Below, piece after piece: positions 59,346 to 64,000 of a DNA stretch of 64,000 nucleotides; within the stretch, counting starts at the first letter, position 1, and every line of letters starts with the position of its first letter. The notes under the pieces were generated by a model. The model was given only the letters and a program-made list of their open reading frames with translations. It had not been told where the DNA came from and ran no database searches. Source of the stretch: Cryptomeria japonica (Eukaryota; Streptophyta; Pinopsida; Cupressales; Cupressaceae); assembly GCF_030272615.1 (NCBI RefSeq), contig NC_081415.1, forward strand, positions 508,009,873 to 508,073,872, in the 5' to 3' direction. The translations under genes were made by a program, and so were the position numbers.

Positions 59346-60322
59346 TGTAGCGTCATAAAATTACAACCTTTGCAATTTTGACCGCATTTTAGGTAGGCTC
59401 ACCTTGGCGATAACATTTCCCTACCCAATAAGGACCCCTTTTTGCCCTATTTCTTCAAATTTGCCTTTGTTTTAACCTTGGTATCATCTCAGGACCCTGT
59501 CCAAGCCCCAAAATAGGGTAGGACAGGGGTGTGGCACCCCTGTCCCCCTCCCTTTTGTGGCCCCAAAATGGGTCCATCCGACCCTTGGACCTAAATATGC
59601 TTTCAAGAATTAAATTCCCCCTATGTTGGCCTTTGATTAGAGGATAATTAACCCTCCAAGGCAAGTATAAAATGGGGCTTAATTCTCTCATTCGAGTAAG
59701 AAGGATGATAGAGGTGAGCAAGAAAGAGGTCTTCATTATCGTCATCAAGTGTTCAAGTGTTCAAGAATTCAAGCATCCATCGAGTCTTCTTCTTCATGTG
59801 TCTTCTTCATTCATCCATTGGAGCAACATTACAACATTCATTTGCAAGCATGTGTGTGCATGTTAGGGTTTTGTCATGTTACATGCCATTTCATGCAACA
59901 CTTGTGATTACATTCAAGAAGCAAAGCAACCATCATCAACAAATTGCAGATCTACAAGGTATACATTTCCATTATTTACATTTAAGCATTTGCAATTTCT
60001 TTCTTTCAAGGTTGATTCCTCAACCGGGGTTTGACTAAGGTGAACCCCTATCCACAACCCTTATTCCCTTCTTTTATGTGTGTAGGCTGCAAGTGCACTG
60101 CTGTAATTGTAGATTTAGGCTTCATTTGCAGAGATGGAAAAACCCTTTTTGACTCGCGGATTTTTCAAAGGACAAGGTGCAAATTCAACTCAGTCCTGAC
60201 AACTTTTTTCCAAATTTGCAGGGCAGGTCCGTATCAATCTAAATACCTCAAATCCGAAGTTACAACGCGATTCTGAATTGGTAGCTCCTTATTTCATCCA
60301 TTTTATCTTCATTTTCTCCATA
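59346..60322 (+). mobile_element. Solo LTR of a Ty3-type element
   Basis: TGTAGCGTCATAAAATT start; GTATG on both sides (59341-59345, 60323-60327) as target duplication, though the microsatellite makes it ambiguous. It shares the GGGTTTGACTAAGG and GGACAGGGGTGTGG motifs with the LTR at 1379. A perfect 11-bp hairpin (59521-59531 / 59535-59545, loop TGG) is present. No internal sequence remains, so LTR-LTR recombination is likely. Confidence 0.7.
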
Positions 60323-61259
60323 GTATGTATGTATGTATGCACACACACACACATAATTTTGTTTTCTAACATAATCTAAAAATAAAGGAAATTTTTGAGA
60401 AAGAGGAGAAAACTTCTACATTATTTAACACATCCTATTTAAAATCCACTTTCATATCTAAATCCTTTAACTACATTCAACCATTAATTCTTCCCAATAA
60501 ATTATAACTTGCATGTAAACAAACCCTCCTCTTTTTTCTTTTCTTTTTGAAAGAAATACATAAGTAACTATTGAGTGAAAAGAAGGAGAAGATGGGAACC
60601 TAGACCTGCAAGAAGATTGAAACCTCGTTGTTGAATCAAGCACCTATTTCCAGCTGTCCTCCTTCAATTTCTTCTTGAAAACCTGATAAGGATCTCCTCC
60701 AAAGAGCTTCTAAAATCCTACTTCATACTATGAAATTCATTCACAAAAATTTCTCCTACACAACTAGCATAATTCAATGTGAATTTCTTAAGAAATTCAA
60801 GACTAAACTTGTCAATAAAAATGACCTCCATTTAGTATAGCATCCAATATATTGAAAAAGAGAGTAATTTTCCTTTTCAAAAGAAATTAAAGTTTTAGAG
60901 ATTCTTTGCCCAAAATAATTTCATGCAAAACTATTATGGTCATATTCTATGACATATTCTTGATGACTTGTCATAGTGGGGTTAACACTTGTCCATTATT
61001 TCCTCAGATTTGAATTTGAAATTTCTTTTTCCCTTGTTGTGACATGTGTCTTGACTTCTCTCATTTTTCCTACACCACGTGTTCAATTAATTGTTGAGTA
61101 ATTTAGCAATTTCCATTAAATTTATGACCTCATGTGTGTGTCACCAATTATTATTTAATTTTCAACTTTTTTCCATTTATTATTTCTAACTAACATTACT
61201 CATAAAATTAATAATAATAATAACTGGTTTTATCAAAGTCTAAAAAGAGGGTTATGACA

Positions 61260-62597
61260 AATATCGTAGGTGTGCCCCATGGAGAGATAGTAGGTCTAAT
61301 GAACCGTTGTTTTAGTAAATCTTGCAATTGTGCTTTCAACTCATATAACACTATGGTAGTCATCTTGTAGGGTGTTTTATATTGAGGTTTGATTCCTGAT
61401 AAGAACTCTATAAAGAAATCAAAATCCCTATTTGGTGGTAACTCTGCCAATTCAACTAGAAACACATCCCAATACTCATTTAAGACAAGGTAATTATTGA
61501 AATAGGGTTTCTCATTATCAAGATCATTAACTTGGACAACATAGATTGGACAACCCTTCTTTGGGGCCTTCTTAAGTTGCATGGCCAAAATCTACCTAAG
61601 ATCAAGGGATTTCTAAGAGCCATGGATCTCAACAAGATTCCCATTATCATCTAAATAGTGGACAACCTTATCTTCACAAATTATAATAGATTTATGCTAA
61701 GTCAACCAATTGATCCCTAAAATCACATCATATGAATCTAGGGTTACTACATAAAGGTTGGCGTTCACTCAAAAACTTGGAAGGTTACCCTCACTACAAA
61801 CAAGACAAGTGTCTACCACCCTCTTTGGAAAATTTTCATATTCTACCATTCATGGGTTTGCCAATATATATCCTAGTCTAACAAGTAACTTTGAAACTAT
61901 CTTTGAATAAAAGAAAATATACTGTAGCTCCAATATCAATTAAAATAGAAACATGATGGCCATAGAACTTACCATGAATTGTATTGATATGGCTTGAAAT
62001 CAACTACCTAATCATCTATCATTGCATGACTTTTGTGTTGTTGAGATCCTTGTCTTCACCCTGTGGATCTATGAGGAGATGAATTTGCATAATTCTCTCC
62101 TCACATACACAACATCCATTTCAAGGTGCCTTAGGTCAATTGAATTCATTTCCCCTGTTGTTGTTATTGTTATAATTGGCCCTTTTATTACTTCCATATT
62201 GTTTCCTCCCATCTTTGTCCTGAGTATTGTTGCCTCTTTTCATGCTACCAGTTTGTTAATTATTGTTTCCATGTTTTTGAATAATCCTCTTGAAAACTTC
62301 TCCCATAGCAAGAAATATTGCCAACAAAACATAGTTCATGTTTCCTTCCTTGTTTAGATTCCTATTCAGGTCTTTCCTACTCTTGATCTCTTGCTCCAGG
62401 AATTGTAGCCTAACCCTTAGTTGAATTAGGAGGCTAAGAACATGGTCCAACCTCTCATCTTGAATACAGTTTATGCCACCCATGACCCATTGTTCATTGT
62501 GTTTAGCAGGATTGCCTAGTTTAACCTACACCACAAACCACACTTTAGCATGGTGGTCTTAGGCCTTAGAGTTTAATCGAATGCTGTAATACCAAAA
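61260..62597 (-). pseudogene. gypsy-A gag, protease and RT N-terminal part
   Basis: On the minus strand after the LTR: a primer site (TTGGTATTACAGCATTCG, about 62594-62577), a gag remnant with RVRLQFLEQEI coiled segment (about 62400), a protease site ILIDIGATVYF (about 61930), and an open RT N-terminal frame (61588-61260: YWDVFLVELAELPPNRDFDF, YELKAQLQDLLKQRFIRPTI, SPWGTPTIF). The RT sentence is cut by gypsy-B at ATATT and resumes at 42083. Most of gag is deleted. Confidence 0.8.
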
Positions 62598-63200
62598 TGT
62601 AAGGACCTTAGAACTCTAACAAAACAGTTATTTATTTAACCCATTTAACAAATCATCAAACATGAATTATTCTCATTAACTCCATAAATATAAATATGAA
62701 AATTACAATTACAAATTACAAATTACAATGAAGTTGAAGTGCTTGTTCCAAGATAACACATATGCCTAATTTATGAATACAATGATGATGGGCTACATGC
62801 GATAATGATACCACTACAAGTGAAATACAATATACAATTATTCAAGTAAATAGAAAACAATCATCCTTTCTCGCCACCAACGATATGGTTTTCTACTAGT
62901 TGAGGATAAGAACATTACCCCTTAGGTGTTTTTTTGCCAAACCAAGAAGCAATTATGCTTCCCCAAAGTTCTTCCTAACACAAAGAACCACTGACCTTGC
63001 ACGGAGAGCCTAGCTACTTGGAAATAATGGCATGATGGAAACCATGGTGCAACCTAATACATCTACATGCATATCTACTATATGATAATATAATGACATA
63101 TTATCAGGATGTGGTAAAGAAACATATTAAGTAAATTTACTAGGCAATTCATCTATTTCAATGAACTAGGATTTGGCCAAAGAACTTTAAAAACATGAAT
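62598..63200 (-). repeat. gypsy-A 5' LTR
   Basis: The minus-strand end is GTTAGAGTTCTAAGGTCC with TTACA before the primer site. It aligns with 42740-43326 over nearly 600 bases. The upstream boundary is not resolved; it may extend beyond 63200. Confidence 0.75.
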
Positions 63201-64000
63201 TTTCTCAAAAAGATGATCATCCTTCTTTGTTGTTCCACATTCAACACCTCTTCACAAAAACATAACTTATCCCACACATCTAGTGCAACATACACCAATG
63301 ATCCTATATCCATGCACTCTGTAAGGACTTCAACAATGGGTAGATAATTGGCAATAACACCTCAACCTAGAGACCAAATGTATTCACTAAGTAGCCATCA
63401 ATCTCATTACTAAAGCTCATTTATCTGTCAACCCAGGGATGTTAAAATTGAAATGTGACAACACTGTTTGTAGACGAAGAGCTTCTCGGTTCTAAAACAA
63501 AAATTAGGAAAGGAAATGATAGAAAATAAGTAAATCTGGAAACCATTAACTACTTTCTATTAAGGTAAATGTGGACAAAACTTGCTCAAGAATAGTAAAA
63601 CTTTAACTAGTAAAAGGAATAGTTCTGCTCTGCCTTGGTTGTAGGAACAGTCATAGAACAAATTTTTTATGGTTGCAAGAGCAATCGAGTATTAAAATTG
63701 AACTATGAACAAAATTGAAAATAATTGAAAACTAAACAAATGGAATCCTCACCCAGTGGGCCCCCTTGGATGATTCTTCCTAGCAACTAACTTAAAACTC
63801 ATATATTATGCATTTAGAATTCCATTATGTACTCACACACATAACAAAGATAACATGAGTTGGTTCTTTATTTCTAATACTCAGTGAACTAGAAAATTAC
63901 ATATCTTCACTCTAGCCTCTTTGAGAATAGGCTTATTGAATTTATTAGAGAGAAGAATTTTTATAATTAGGTAACTACTTCATCTGCTCCACTCCTAATA
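63201..64000. other. No recognised gene
   Basis: Either the start of the gypsy-A LTR or flanking DNA. No domain, LTR end or RNA gene is identified. Confidence 0.4.

Larger units (their letters stand above)
58721..61259 (-). repeat. gypsy-B 5' LTR, 5' part (inverted piece)
   Basis: On the minus strand it starts TGTCATAACCCTC at 61259 and follows the 3' LTR (38667 to about 40090) including the GC-rich island (58865-59065) and AT-rich units, up to the LINE-2 start. It is interrupted by an expanded microsatellite and a solo LTR. The flank AATAT at 61260-61264 is the target duplication partner of 42083-42087. Confidence 0.85.

Noticed and set aside
59085-59358. Long overlapping open frames of YVCM/HTHI repeats on both strands
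   Set aside because: They arise from the TG/TATG/CA microsatellite and have no coding character.

Overview
The window is plant nuclear DNA made almost entirely of transposable-element remains: LTR retrotransposons nested in one another, L1-type LINEs, a tRNA-derived SINE and short captured gene fragments. I see no intact host gene and no rRNA. The AT-rich composition, heavy nesting, long LTRs and plant-only families (plant mobile domain, starch-branching enzyme, chromovirus, Sirevirus-like copia) indicate a large-genome seed plant. A gymnosperm is likely, but that is an inference from repeat style, not proof. All coordinates come from reading by eye and boundaries may be off by a few bases.

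Left part (1-12070): a plant-mobile-domain fragment; the 3' end of a Ty3-type element with its LTR; a chimeric pseudogene on the minus strand joining a branching-enzyme fragment to an aldehyde oxidase/xanthine dehydrogenase fragment; a complete but pol-deleted copia element (copia-1, 5677-9780, 669-bp LTRs); a minus-strand LTR remnant.

Middle-left (11204-26706): a 1.28-kb host segment duplicated in tandem. Each copy was later hit by a different minus-strand copia: copia-2 (12071-20258, Sirevirus-like, 2.4-kb LTRs) and copia-3 (21052-25486, gag-protease with a tRNA-like cloverleaf in its leader). Both keep gag and lack reverse transcriptase and integrase.

Right part (28404-63200): five elements that look scrambled but fit together if one segment of about 25.5 kb (about 30825-56295) has been inverted. 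Undoing it (1) rejoins copia-4, (2) rejoins LINE-1 across copia-4, (3) rejoins LINE-2, (4) restores the 5' LTR of chromovirus gypsy-B around LINE-2, and (5) rejoins the reverse-transcriptase gene of gypsy-A, into which gypsy-B inserted with a perfect 5-bp target duplication, ATATT. This is the main structural discovery.

The LINEs are the second point of interest. LINE-3 (44046-about 51980) carries, after the usual ORF1 and endonuclease/reverse transcriptase/RNase H ORF2, a third reading frame on the same strand before its 3' end. LINE-1 and LINE-2 begin at the same point just upstream of RNase H and carry a different, mutually homologous third reading frame. They look like a compact RNase H-plus-ORF3 family without endonuclease or reverse transcriptase. 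A SINE at 52735-53009 shares the LINE 3' tail motif, suggesting a mobilisation partnership.
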